Assembly (NCBI RefSeq): GCF_900112255.1
Contig: NZ_FOLE01000005.1
Location: forward strand, 1 to 64,000
Length of the DNA stretch: 64,000 nt
DNA from: Flexibacter flexilis DSM 6793
GTDB lineage: Bacteria > Bacteroidota > Bacteroidia > Cytophagales > Flexibacteraceae
Direction of reading: 5' to 3'
Shown here: in pieces, positions 20,601-28,259 of the stretch
How positions within the stretch are numbered: the stretch's first letter is position 1
How the letters are laid out: every line of letters begins with the position of its first letter
Position numbers and translations under genes: made by a program
Notes under the pieces: generated by a model
Database searches by the model: none
Seen by the model: only the letters and a program-made list of their open reading frames with translations
Told to the model about the DNA's origin: nothing

Positions 20601-22513
20601 TTAGTTGCTCCCGTAATGGTTTGGGTGGCCGTGCCCGTAAAAGAAACACGCGTGGCGGTGTTGGCCGTATAAGTGCCGCTATTGTTCGCCCAATTGCCTT
20701 GGTTGAGCGTAATCTTGTTGGCAACGGCGGCCAATGTCGCGCCCGTCTGAATGGTCAAATCGCCACTTACCACCAAACTATCTTGTAGCGTTTTGATGCC
20801 TGCGCCACTAAAAACAATGTTATAATAACGGTCTGTGCCTGAAAGATTTGGCACATTAAAAGCACTTGCGCCATAATATTCCACCGTACCGCCGCCGCTA
20901 TTGAGCAAAGGCATTGTATTGTAAGAAATAAAATTAGTGCTCGCAATACGGAGCAAACCTTGTCCCGAAACCGTCGTAAAACTACCGCCATTGAACGTGG
21001 ACATATCCAACGTACCCAACAAAGACAAATTATTGGCTTTGGCTTGATTGTTAGCCGTTACGTTTACTTTGTGGCCTGCCAAAATCACAATATTGTCGAT
21101 GGGGCGCGGCGCAATGTTATTCGCATTTACCCACGTAGTCCCCGACGGGTCGGTAGTCCAGTTGGCAGCCACATTAAAATTACAACCTGCTCCCGCACAA
21201 TTGCCATTATAACTATAAAAAGTTTGGGCAGGAATCGCGCTATAACCTATTGTATAATAACCATTTTGCAAAAAAGTATTGGGTACGGTAAACGAAATTT
21301 GGTCGCCATTTTGTAGCACCGTGCCTGATGTATTCACGACAGAATACGCGCCTGTCGTAGCATTTCTATAAAACAACGCGTAACCATCTGCCGAAGTGGG
21401 GGCAGCGCGGCCAGCATCTCCAAAATCAAACGTAATTTGTGCGTCGAGGCTGTTGGTTTTGCGCAAATACCAATCGCGCGTCCAGTGATTCGTAAAACCT
21501 GTCGGCAAATCCGTAACCGCATCAGCAGTACTTGCCCCGTTGTGTCCAGCCATCAAAAAAGCCGTTCCCGTCAGGCTGCTGTTAGCTTCCGAAAGCCACA
21601 ATCCGCCCGAAGTAGTTTGTGTGGCGGCTTGTTTGAGTGTGGACGACGTAGAACCAATCCCCACAATGTCTTTAATGTAAGTAGCGGCGTAGCCCTGATA
21701 ATAATTTGCGCCATCTACGGGCAAGTTGTATTTGGCTTTCAAGTAATTTTCTACAATGCTGCGTTGCGCGGGATTAAGGGCGGTTTTGTACAAAATAATT
21801 TCGGCAATATCGCCCGTCCAACTCAACGCGCCACCCTGATATTTGCCTACCACCAAATTACCTGTGGCCGTCGTGGTAAGCGTCAGTGCGGGAGAATACG
21901 TAAACGTAGATTTCAGTACATTTTTTAGATAAATGCTTTGAACTGTGCTTTGTTTGAGGGCGGTTACTTGTCGCCAGCGATTGAGCATGGCCACCGTATC
22001 GACCAATTGGCCTTGTCCGCTGGTCGGATTCGGGCAATCAAAACGCGTGTTGCCGCTGCTCAGCTCAAAGCCAAAACGATTGGAAGACACCGACTCCCAC
22101 GTAAACCACACGATGCCGCCCGTAGAGCGTTTGACAAAGAAAATGGTTGCGCTGTCGTTATCAAAAAGTTCGCTACCCAGCACGCTATTGAGCGAAAGGT
22201 AATCATTGTTATCAAACGTAAGCGCAGGAAAACCGTTCAGCGCGTTGGCCGTTAGGGCGGGTTTGTTGGAGGCCGAACTTTGCGTAAGGTGATTGCCGCG
22301 TCCGCTTTGGTCGTTCCATTGCGCCACAGGCGTGCCCGTTACACCCGCATCTGCTTTGAGCCAAAGCCGCAAAGCCGACGTACCGTCGCCCAATCCGACG
22401 CCACCTGGAGCGGTTTGGGCTTTTATTTGGGTGCTCATCAGCGTGCTGATACACAAAAACAAAAAAATAATTTTGAGTGGATTTGCAACTAATGTTTTCA
22501 TTGTATTTTGCAT
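11696..22513 (-). CDS. Giant T9SS-sorted surface protein (3605 residues)
   Basis: A secreted protein encoded by 10.8 kb, 17% of the window. A signal peptide ends near IKAQ (residue about 32; an internal ATG at 22501 gives a start four codons later). A LamG/concanavalin-like domain follows (about 40-265; LRLWLKADAG, WNDQSGRGNHLTQ). The bulk consists of beta-rich repeats with GGGTVEYYG and GDLTIQTG-like phrases. A larger module beginning with NW/WTT and containing GHNFGT recurs near residues 450, 1060, 2150 and 3050. A glycine-rich stretch lies near 1730-1900. The last 85 residues are a type A sorting domain (VFPNPAD, YPTGIYTLSI). It is probably an adhesin or matrix protein; the ligand is unknown. 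The frame is intact throughout. Confidence 0.9.
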   Translation of the reverse strand: MQNTMKTLVANPLKIIFLFLCISTLMSTQIKAQTAPGGVGLGDGTSALRLWLKADAGVTGTPVAQWNDQSGRGNHLTQSSASNKPALTANALNGFPALTFDNNDYLSLNSVLGSELFDNDSATIFFVKRSTGGIVWFTWESVSSNRFGFELSSGNTRFDCPNPTSGQGQLVDTVAMLNRWRQVTALKQSTVQSIYLKNVLKSTFTYSPALTLTTTATGNLVVGKYQGGALSWTGDIAEIILYKTALNPAQRSIVENYLKAKYNLPVDGANYYQGYAATYIKDIVGIGSTSSTLKQAATQTTSGGLWLSEANSSLTGTAFLMAGHNGASTADAVTDLPTGFTNHWTRDWYLRKTNSLDAQITFDFGDAGRAAPTSADGYALFYRNATTGAYSVVNTSGTVLQNGDQISFTVPNTFLQNGYYTIGYSAIPAQTFYSYNGNCAGAGCNFNVAANWTTDPSGTTWVNANNIAPRPIDNIVILAGHKVNVTANNQAKANNLSLLGTLDMSTFNGGSFTTVSGQGLLRIASTNFISYNTMPLLNSGGGTVEYYGASAFNVPNLSGTDRYYNIVFSGAGIKTLQDSLVVSGDLTIQTGATLAAVANKITLNQGNWANNSGTYTANTATRVSFTGTATQTITGATNFKLLNITSTAKVLMASASINADTLGVFGQLDLSTTPSHAFGRIRGSGLLRSEGDNWTIGDHIGSFTRSGGGTAEYYGAGSYLLSASVNNFNHLTVTGGGTKTMQTGIVVNGDLTIGANTSFSDAGVDLNDIVLYGNWVNNGTYNATQNEVTFKNAATNQTVTGITTFHSLTLDMAAGRSVTLSANTDVRVNANLSLKNGKIVLSDNTLRLSDGAGFVVPVGGFDNTRMIQQDGTNGSGSLLIKEGADMAEFQSLLLPIGTNSDYTPVSLSSVSGSVSGTATIAFKSIPFASAAPNILKRYWRIETTGLSGVTDAMLDFYFVSTDLNGSPTVVNRVEDGISNTVTGSYYNLAGLRFGVSGSGNNYLTQDWRLGSSLVIPKTYYTYGAGGNWSGATTWTTDITGQDLVEPPAAGPTIQDVGVILNGGAVNMDVNNARITSLTILEGGSLDINTTTGHNFGTVSGQGLIKTVSTTLPTATYTSFLSANGGTVEYDATTSFNLSGLYPSYKNLIINSANATDTVSVATGVFASDSLVLYGNLTVQRGIVRLNTSSAAAGNTVVLNVMGDASIAASAQLRVGNRRTLGAYNSLSGGLNASTVPTWRYHFLHNRMYVGGNFTNSGIVRFSNLAQPVYDRNDSTGAAVLWFKGAANNTMQLNNTTDLYNLIIDKGTDRTFLLTLNSADSTYLRLFGRNECGNAGGGNNPEMRKALWIRNGTLKLTGSISIPTLTEGTGGGNPNSDFYIPANGALWIADDNVRIYNTIDSYAQSNVGGLTGTMVSTALTGGAQSFSIYGLFRITAGKFESRNCGGFIFWSNADGIIQIEGGTVIASQLRSAGSSGGKCSFLMSGGQLSLKGRGYGGSGTQSLFGTFSISQANNVFNMSGGRITITDVIGSGNSFIPSGGTIPSANAFEVQSTVDNYSVTGGTVDIWVKSNSGNYNYEIGSTAPIYNLILTKTDASPTVSARNIYAPLVVSNDFTLSSSLGSAFEFQTIRTNVSVANNFSLGANVLYVPDSTNYLTFNGTGNTQTATLNGTLKPALYNLAINNPNGTVNLAGSLATVPVLNRLQLLAGTLNDGGKTIQAIGNVTNNATHTGTGQVKLNSAAVQTTTVTAQGSGYTSVPTVTVSGGGGAGATAQAYLSLSTITITNGGSNYASTPTVIIGGKGYGASATAVISGGVITAINITNVGYGYEGLATISLSGGTQTSPATVAATFSVTMKVSEVRITNAGSGYTSAPTLTFSGGAGTGAAATTTIGGAQVIAGSGSGIFANLNIDNNSGATLTANEAVTGTLTLTNGVLNIQQYGLDLGSNAAISVSSPSTSRMIKTNGQVSDVGITKTFTSATGTFVFPVGSATYYTPAVVQVLSASNYGAINLKPVNDFNPFLASGNALKYYWKLNSTGFTGSKSLRYKFKYTGLTINGTEASYIPGYFDVTSSLNWTNESVSDMNTAADTIRFDGTGSGVNYINGDYTAGQVDAFQSTVAFYSRTSGDWNSPSSWSTVSHTGAAATTTPSVGNPVFVGNGHTITLTANNKACGALKIESGGVVDIGTSTGHNFGALFGEKIIGSGLMRISSATATAEFPRGDFGQFLACGGGSVEYYTTGAQDFLIPSLSASSGSLASYNYLIINAAASRGITLPNTNLSICKDLTAKGAGTAYISANTNGDISVGNNLKITAGTLQYPSAVNRSMSVTNNVAVSAGATFNVNNTGSATHAMSIGGSLYNDGTFDMFTAGSLCNTTFTGAANDSIAGTGSTTDFARLTLDKGTSQASILEVNVSNISISGSLSGTTKALTLNNGTFYFNTNNASNAIAFTNDNTAWFIPATAQLWLNNGIFQVTQNNVSGGILLSGKIKVSGAATLNVANTTPSGSVENYIEYSGAGNPSIEISGGSLTVGSQIRRNPNVPTGSLNYTQSGGTVRIGHNVYAPRTGRGVLEVLNAGSNFTMTAGSLYLLTPQTSTPTIAALYLQPENSSVTGGTIYLGNNTTAVTPSARTYRVNVSIPLWNLELANSITSDRPDASLDVNGLNVRNNLILNYSTNQLITNGLPVNIGGNFTNNGTYTAGGNRTTFDGNVVSQSLNGTSYTTFNKLIINNTNVSGVVSPATVGFTITDTLSLMAGTLHDNGLTLTALGNVYNAAAHSSSVAGNLVLAAATQQSIGGNGNGKFGRLILNNTAGALMTASQTINTELALTDGILDIQEFTLTFNESATVSGVFGLSRMIRTTGQLSTGGVTKKVAAGAFDFTFPIGVSSTPNKYTPARFVATANTAAGSINIIPVNASHPLTDMSILKELGFFWRVTASGMANLSVKNLFYYDQSDVKGNESAYVAAVLRSGTVWGFGTTTTGTVNVTDNEIRVDGGFNTSNGGVNYITGDYTTGESDEFKAIQTYISAQNGNWDNPNTWTIAQVPPTGVPVIIDANHTVTITANAKRVNSLVVRSNAVLALGTTVGHNFGTVSGTGTIQLGLGTFPAGNYAAFTSEGGGTVEYTGNAYTLPTQNVYNHLKISSSGNLIMPNRDLVLNGNFVIASGTTVNTAYNRNIKISGNIQSDVANGYAQGTGSITMAGSGVQLIKGSMPLSINRFIVQKASGAVLLQQKLVIRDRMTFSSGNIITANDTLEFSASITVSGGNASSYVVTDGTGALKRRLTTSGAPMAFPVGDAAYFTPFNFRLNSGTLNQSFVSVRVTDQPHAQRGATSSYLMRYWTLEPHNISGLVNYNVSYYYGYMEEAVGDNTNSLFKPYKYSGGLWTSGGTHTLAAKSCTWSSVTSFSDFTAGIDMGAVPLPVTLLSFDAVAQDNHTVQLIWQTAAEMNNSHFVVERSADGKNFEYVASVKGAGNSKTLLHYGLTDHQPYTGQTSYYRLKQVDFDGQFHYSPLAAVHLLHHPVSLQWAVFPNPADIADEVLGDLSTYEGQQVVVKVTDILGKEHLHRDLWVEPVSASKTVLFLAKDYPTGIYTLSITDQNGNTEVQRLVVKQ

Positions 22514-23038
22514 TTATTTAGTGTAGAAAGTATCTTTTTGTAGAGGTGTTATTTGTTTAAATAACTTTTACTTTCTTTAGTAGATGAGTAATAGTAAACT
22601 ATACGATTCTCTTCATTCAATAAATTCGACAAAATACAAGTTTATATCGGCGAAATGAGTCTTTAAATAGACAAGTAAAATCTCTTATATATTGATTTTA
22701 AGCATATAACAAAAAACAATATTTACATATTACACCTGATAGTGTGATAAAATTTTCGACAGAAATGATGTAATATAATTTGATATAACATTACAAAAAA
22801 TGTTTATATGAAAACCATTTGCACTAAAAAAAGACACAATATACACGCCAGTAGCAACTATTATTTTTACTTTTTTGAAACAATAAAACACTCAATAATT
22901 ATTATTTTAACAACAATTAAATCACAAATATTTACTTGAATTATCCCAAAAAACAACAAATTAAATATTGCTACATTTTGCATTTTTATTAAATGATGTT
23001 TATTTTGGAAAAAACATTATCCTTGTGTAGTTACTTCT
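22514..23038. other. AT-rich intergenic region (525 bases)
   Basis: This lies between the divergent giant gene and metal ABC ATPase gene. It is strongly AT-rich and carries no credible ORF or RNA gene. The only site I recognise is the promoter-like pair at 22977-23008. Confidence 0.6.
22977..23008 (+). promoter_or_regulatory. Probable promoter of the metal ABC ATPase gene
   Basis: TTTG, 20 bases, then TATTTTGG, one mismatch from TAnnTTTG, 30 bases before the ATG. Confidence 0.4.
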
Positions 23039-23827
23039 ATGATAGTTCAAGCCGAAAATCCAGTAATCGAAATCCATGACCTGACCGTCAGTTACAACCG
23101 CAAACCTGTACTTTGGGACGTGGATTTGTCGTTGCCCAAAGGCATTTTGGCGGGCATCATCGGGCCAAATGGCGCGGGCAAATCAACCCTGATTAAGGCG
23201 GCAATGGGGCTTATTCCGATTAGTAGCGGCTATGTCAAACTCTTTGGGCGTGAACTGGATAAAGTACGCGCCAAAATTAGCTATGTGCCGCAACGCGAGT
23301 CGGTGGACTGGGATTTCCCGGCCTCCGCACTGGACGTGGTTCTGATGGGTTTGTACGGGAAATTGGGCTTTTTCAAACGCCCCAGCAGCCAAGAACGAGA
23401 AATTGCGATTAGTTGCCTGCAAAAAGTAGGCATGGAAGGCTTTGCCAATCGTCAGATTTCACAACTCTCTGGCGGCCAACAACAACGCGTATTTCTGGCA
23501 CGTGCTTTGGCACAAGACGCAGATATTTATTTCATGGACGAACCCTTTGCAGGCGTGGACATGGCCACTGAAGCGGCCATTATCGAACTGCTCAAACAAA
23601 TGCGCGATGCGGGCAAAACCGTAGTAGTCGTACACCACGATTTGCAAACGGCTTCCGAGTATTTTGATTGGATAATACTGCTCAATATGCGGCTGGTGGC
23701 TTCGGGCAAAACCGAACAAGTGTTCACGCCCGAACTGCTGCAAGAAACCTACGGCGGCAAACTCACGATTCTTTCCCGACTCGGCGAGTTGATGCACAAA
23801 AAGCAGTTTCCGACCCGCGAAAAATAA
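23039..23827 (+). CDS. Metal (Mn/Zn/Fe-type) ABC transporter ATP-binding protein
   Basis: A 262-residue ATPase of the manganese/zinc chelate-type ABC family (MntB/SitB/ZnuC group). Walker A GPNGAGKST is at about 42-50. The Q-loop region YVPQRESVDWDFP, typical of this metal-uptake subfamily, is near 82-95. Signature LSGGQQQR is near 141, Walker B DIYFMDEPFAG near 161 and the H-loop VVVHHD near 199. The expected membrane permease and metal-binding lipoprotein are not next to it: a terminator follows directly and both neighbours are surface-protein genes. Partners must be encoded elsewhere, or the gene is a leftover. Confidence 0.9.
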   Translation: MIVQAENPVIEIHDLTVSYNRKPVLWDVDLSLPKGILAGIIGPNGAGKSTLIKAAMGLIPISSGYVKLFGRELDKVRAKISYVPQRESVDWDFPASALDVVLMGLYGKLGFFKRPSSQEREIAISCLQKVGMEGFANRQISQLSGGQQQRVFLARALAQDADIYFMDEPFAGVDMATEAAIIELLKQMRDAGKTVVVVHHDLQTASEYFDWIILLNMRLVASGKTEQVFTPELLQETYGGKLTILSRLGELMHKKQFPTREK

Positions 23828-23868
23828 AAGAACCGCCCAACTTAAACATAAGTTGGGCGGTTCTTTTT
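23828..23868. terminator. Bidirectional terminator
   Basis: A perfect 17-bp stem (starting AAGAACCGCCCAACTT) with a 4-base loop and a T run. It lies between the ABC ATPase gene and the convergent RCC1-like gene. Confidence 0.9.
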
Positions 23869-23889
23869 ATTAAATCTATCGCATTAAAA

Positions 23890-25065
23890 TTATTTATTCA
23901 ATACGATTTGTTTGGTAGCTGAACCTTTCGCTGTTACTACTTTGAGCGTATAAACGCCTGTAGCTTGTTTGCTTAAATCTAACACGTTAGACGAGTTGGC
24001 AAGTGTACCAGCAGCCACTTTTTGGCCATACACATTATACACTTCGTATGCTGCCGACTCTTCCAAATCTGCTATCTCAACATTCACCATACCTGTACTT
24101 GGAACGGGATAAACGGAAACGTTAAATTCCGAAATAGACTTGAGAGATGTCAGATTATCAATGTGGCCTATTGCTAAATTATAATGGTATCCTGCAGAAA
24201 ATTGAATTGCGACTAAACCACTTGGAGCAGGTGCCTCCAAAAAAGTACTTTGCCCCCAACTAACAATATTTCCATTTGCTCGCTGTACTGTATAATGAAA
24301 TGATCCTGCTGAAATAGCTACAATATCATTCAAATTAGAAGGCATGGATACATTAGTGATCATAGTTCCCCAATGAACAACAGTGCCATCCGATTTTAGT
24401 GCTATTACGCTAAAATCCCCAGCTGAAATATCAGTAACTCCTACTGCACTCGCTGGAATATTTAATTGGCCATTATCGCCATTTCCCCAAGCCACTACAC
24501 TTCCATCAGCCTTAACTGCATATGAGGCTTTTGCTCCCGCAGAAACGGCAATTACGCTATGTAAGCCAGCAGGAACATTGCATTGTCCAAAAAAATTATC
24601 ACCCCAAGCAACCACTGTACTATCTGCTCTTAGAGCCAGTGTATGATACCAACCCGCATCTATTTTTATTACTTTTGTTAAATTTTGAGGAACATTACAT
24701 TGCCCATATAAATTATCACCCCAAGCAGCAACAGTACTATCAGGTTTTATAATAGTTGTAAATGGTCGTCCTAAAGTAACATCTATCACTTTCATTCCGT
24801 TAGGGCCAGTGATATGAGTACCCGAAGATCCCCAAACAAATAAAGTACTATCTTTTTTAATAGCGGCCGAGTGAAAATAGCCAGCATGAAGAGATGCCGT
24901 ATTAGCTACTGTTAGATTTGAGGGAATATCACTTTGAATACTGTTTTCGCCCCAACGAAAAAAAGACTCTTGTCCTAAAGCGATAAAAGGGATACCTAAT
25001 AAAATGTTTAGACAAACTAAAAGTCTAAACATACAACTGCCAGAGCATCGTAAATATGTTCTCAT
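23890..25065 (-). CDS. RCC1-like propeller protein with T9SS sorting domain
   Basis: 391 residues from the ATG at 25065; the frame continues 23 codons further upstream, but this start gives a sensible signal peptide ending at IALGQ. Residues about 35-310 hold six or seven RCC1-type repeats of about 40 residues, each with a VVAWGDN/GQCNVP core and a SAG...YALK strand, forming a beta-propeller. The last 80 residues are a type A sorting domain (VSVYPVPSTG, GVYTLKV). That domain and the bases after the stop are nearly identical to those of the next gene at 25192, indicating a recent duplication or gene conversion. It is probably a secreted or surface protein of unknown target. Confidence 0.88.
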   Translation of the reverse strand: MRTYLRCSGSCMFRLLVCLNILLGIPFIALGQESFFRWGENSIQSDIPSNLTVANTASLHAGYFHSAAIKKDSTLFVWGSSGTHITGPNGMKVIDVTLGRPFTTIIKPDSTVAAWGDNLYGQCNVPQNLTKVIKIDAGWYHTLALRADSTVVAWGDNFFGQCNVPAGLHSVIAVSAGAKASYAVKADGSVVAWGNGDNGQLNIPASAVGVTDISAGDFSVIALKSDGTVVHWGTMITNVSMPSNLNDIVAISAGSFHYTVQRANGNIVSWGQSTFLEAPAPSGLVAIQFSAGYHYNLAIGHIDNLTSLKSISEFNVSVYPVPSTGMVNVEIADLEESAAYEVYNVYGQKVAAGTLANSSNVLDLSKQATGVYTLKVVTAKGSATKQIVLNK

Positions 25066-25132
25066 GATTTTAAAAGTTTGGTTTAAAATAAAATTAACTA
25101 TAGCAAGTGTAATAAAGAGAATACACAAAAAC

Positions 25133-25170
25133 AAAAAAGCCGCACTCTAATAATTGGGTGCGGCTTTTTT
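25133..25170 (-). terminator. Terminator after the frameshifted T9SS gene
   Basis: Stem AAAAAAGCCGCAC with GTGCGGCTTTTTT; on the minus strand the T run follows the stem. Nearly the same hairpin recurs at 28192-28227. Confidence 0.85.
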
Positions 25171-25191
25171 GTTTAATTTATCGCATTAAAA

Positions 25192-27964
25192 TTATTTGCT
25201 CAATACGATTTGTTTGGTAGCAGAGCCTTTCGCCGTTGCTACTTTAAGCGTATAAACGCCTGTAGCTTGGCTACTCAAATCTAACACGTTAGACGAGGCA
25301 GCAAGTGTACCAGCAGCGACTTTTTGACCATACACATTATACACTTCGTACGCTGCTGACTCTTCCAAATCTGCTATCTCAACATTGACCATGCCCGTAC
25401 TTGGAACGGGGTAAACAGATACGTTAAACGATTCTTCCCCTAAACGACCGCCAGCAGGTAAGGTAGTGAAAGTAGATAAAGTCGACCACTCGTTCCAATC
25501 TTCTCCCACAGGATTACAGGCATTGCGTATTTGCCACTCATACGTCGTACTGGCACTTAAACCATATAACGTATAGTTCGTTACTACTGCCCCTGTCATA
25601 ATAGCTGACCATGTACTGCTACCCTGAATGCGATAACGTAATTCAAACTTACTCATGCCTGTTGGATAACTTGGCCAGCTAAATTTAACCGTATTGACAC
25701 TGGTCGTTGCCGTTGCATCCAATGATACACAAGATGGGCCAGATAACGTCGTAAAGGTGCTAATACTTGACCATGCATTCCAATCCTCTCCCACAGGATT
25801 ACAGGCATTGCGTATTTGCCACTCATACGTCGTACTGGCACTTAAACCATACACCGTATAGTTCGTCACTACTGCCCCTGTCGTAATCACAGTCCATGTG
25901 CTGCTACCCTGAACGCGATAACGCAACTCAAACTTGTAAGTACCTGAAGTATAACCTGGCCAACTGAATCTCGCGGCACTCGCTCCTGCTATCGCCGTCG
26001 CTGGGCTCAATGGTGAACAGGTCGGAGTTTCTAATGTTGTAGCAGAAAGGGTCTGCCAAGTGGTATTAGCATCACCCGCAACACAATGGTTTCTTACTCT
26101 TAAATCATACGTTGTACTTGGGGTAAGACCTGTAATACGATACTCAGTTGCCGTACTTGCTGGATTCGCTCCATACCAAACAGAAGTCGAGGCTGCTTTC
26201 CATTGAACTTGTATCGCAGTATAAGAACCTGCATCCCAAGTCAGCTTAATTGCCCTTGCACCCAATATTGCTATGATGTTGGATGGATTGTTACAATCCA
26301 CCACTAGGGTATAGTCCTTTGTCAATACACAAGTTCCAACAGAAGCAGAAATAGTAAAACTATAAGCCCCTGCCGTTGTTGGTGTTCCGCTAATTAAACC
26401 GCTTGAGCTTAATGTAAGCCCATCAGGTAATGCACCTGAAGTTAATGTAAATACTGCACTTGGTGCATTATCTACACTTAACTGCTGGCTATAAGAAACA
26501 GACTTTGAAATATTTGACAAAGCATTAGGGCTGACAGTCGTATAGTAACCACAAGTATTTAGCCGTGTAAAATAAATATCATAAGCACCAACACTTGTCA
26601 TAGAAGTACCTGTGCTAGGATTAGAGGGATCAAAAATTCTCGTACCACTGAAACTACCTGCGGTGTATAAGTTGCTTGGCGTAGCTGCTACTATTCCTCC
26701 TGCAACTGCATCAAAACCAAATGCATCCGAATAGTTCGAGGTATTGATGCGCATACTAAATGAACGATTAAAACTACTGTTACCAAAATCAACAGATGCT
26801 GTATTGCTAACAGCCGCATTAGCATACAATATGCCATTGTTATCTAAAGTTAATCCTGTTATATTCGCGCTATTTCCCCCTGCAAACTGAGTTACTAAAT
26901 TGCTGAAACTACCGTCCGAACCTAACTTCACTATATAACCAGTACGACCTGCACCTAACGACGGAATATTGGTACTAATTCCTCCATTCATTACAGACAA
27001 TGCACTACCTGTATGATAACCACTGGCATAAACATTATCTGTCTCCGAATCTATTGCCAAGCCATAAACTTCATCTGATGTACTACTTGCTATGCGTGTC
27101 GTCCACTGATGAGCTCCTGAGAGCGACAATTTCGAAACAAAACCATCTTTACTACCCAAGTATGATATAGATCCACTATTTCCAACATTAATAGAAGCAT
27201 TAAAATACCCACTAAAATAAACACCACCAGCATTCACCTTCAATTGATGTAAGACAGGAAAATTACCTGAATGCACTCTTGTTACCCAATTTGGGTTGCC
27301 ACTACTTATATCAAAAGATGCAACAAAACCGTCTGCATAATTTGATGGAAATAACACATTTGTACCATTTCCAAAATTGATAGTGTTACTAAGTACACCC
27401 GCTAAATATACTTTATCTTCATGAGTGGCTAATGCGTAACCAACCTCCCCATTTGCACTGCTGCCCAACACTTTAAACCATATTAATTCCCCAGTTCCTC
27501 CATTAAATTTAGCAAAAAAGATATCTGATTGACTCACAGAACCTGTAGAATTAAATGTCGTGCCATCTACTGTTACAGCACCTCTGATACTGCCTTGTAA
27601 CATAAACATCTCCTGCTGCATCATAAGCTATACTATTGCTTATTAAGACAGAGTCTCCCTCTATAGACTGCGCCCAAACAACACTACTACTCGAATAGGG
27701 TGCTGTTAGCTTTAATATATAAATATTGCGGTCTTCGCCACCATTTCCTCCTGTAGGTGCTGGTAATACATTTGTTCCAAATGAAGGACTTCCCCAATAG
27801 TAACCCGTAGAATAGGTAGTTCCATTTGCTGGATTGACTGCCGTTCCTGTTGAAATTTGTGACGCAGCGTCCCCAAAGCTTACGCTATTTGATAACGTTG
27901 GCACTTGGGCGTAACTAAAACCCAATGACATGGCAGCCATTAGTGTTATAAATGTTTTTTTCAT
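25192..27964 (-). pseudogene. T9SS-sorted protein with SBBP propeller, Ig-like and FN3 domains, broken by a +1 frameshift
   Basis: Two frames make one gene: 27964 down to about 27600 (signal peptide ending SYAQ, start of an SBBP-type repeat region) and about 27600 down to 25192. The first frame reads DVYVTRQYQR where dropping one base from the AA of ACAAGG (near 27595) gives DVYVTGSIRGAVTVDGT, the normal SBBP repeat phrase, and joins the long frame. The total length, 2773 bases, is one more than a multiple of three. Domains of the repaired protein: SBBP propeller (about 50-450), a putative-Ig repeat (LPDGLTLSSSGLISGTP), three fibronectin type III domains (the last two nearly identical, about 288 bp apart) and a type A sorting domain. 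It is either a real inactivating mutation or a sequencing error. Confidence 0.82.
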
Positions 27965-28191
27965 AAAAAAATAAATTTATTTCAAATAAAATGAATAAAA
28001 AAATAAATAGGTGGCTGAAAAACACCGAAAGGTAAAAAACAATACAATACAAAAAAATCACTCAATATACATAGACAAAACAAAAAAAATACAATATGTA
28101 TTCGATAATCAAATACTTTTTGTACAAAAAAAAGAATATCAGCAATTTATGTTTTTTATTATATTATCAAATAAAATATTTTTTATGAAAA

Positions 28192-28227
28192 CAAAAAAAA
28201 GCCGCACCCTAATAATTGGGTGCGGCT
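28192..28227 (-). terminator. Terminator after fabF
   Basis: A perfect stem with arms AGCCGCACCC and GGGTGCGGCT; on the minus strand it is followed by eight T. It is a near copy of the hairpin at 25133-25170. Confidence 0.85.
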
Positions 28228-28259
28228 AACAATAGAGACTTTTTCTATTTTAATAGCTT

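Noticed and set aside
11770-22526. Many antisense ORFs within the giant gene, up to 279 codons
   Set aside because: They are shadows of a long, repetitive, relatively GC-rich coding frame and show basic, low-complexity sequence with no domains.
28011-28229. 72-codon lysine-rich ORF
   Set aside because: It lies in very AT-rich DNA and runs through the fabF terminator hairpin.
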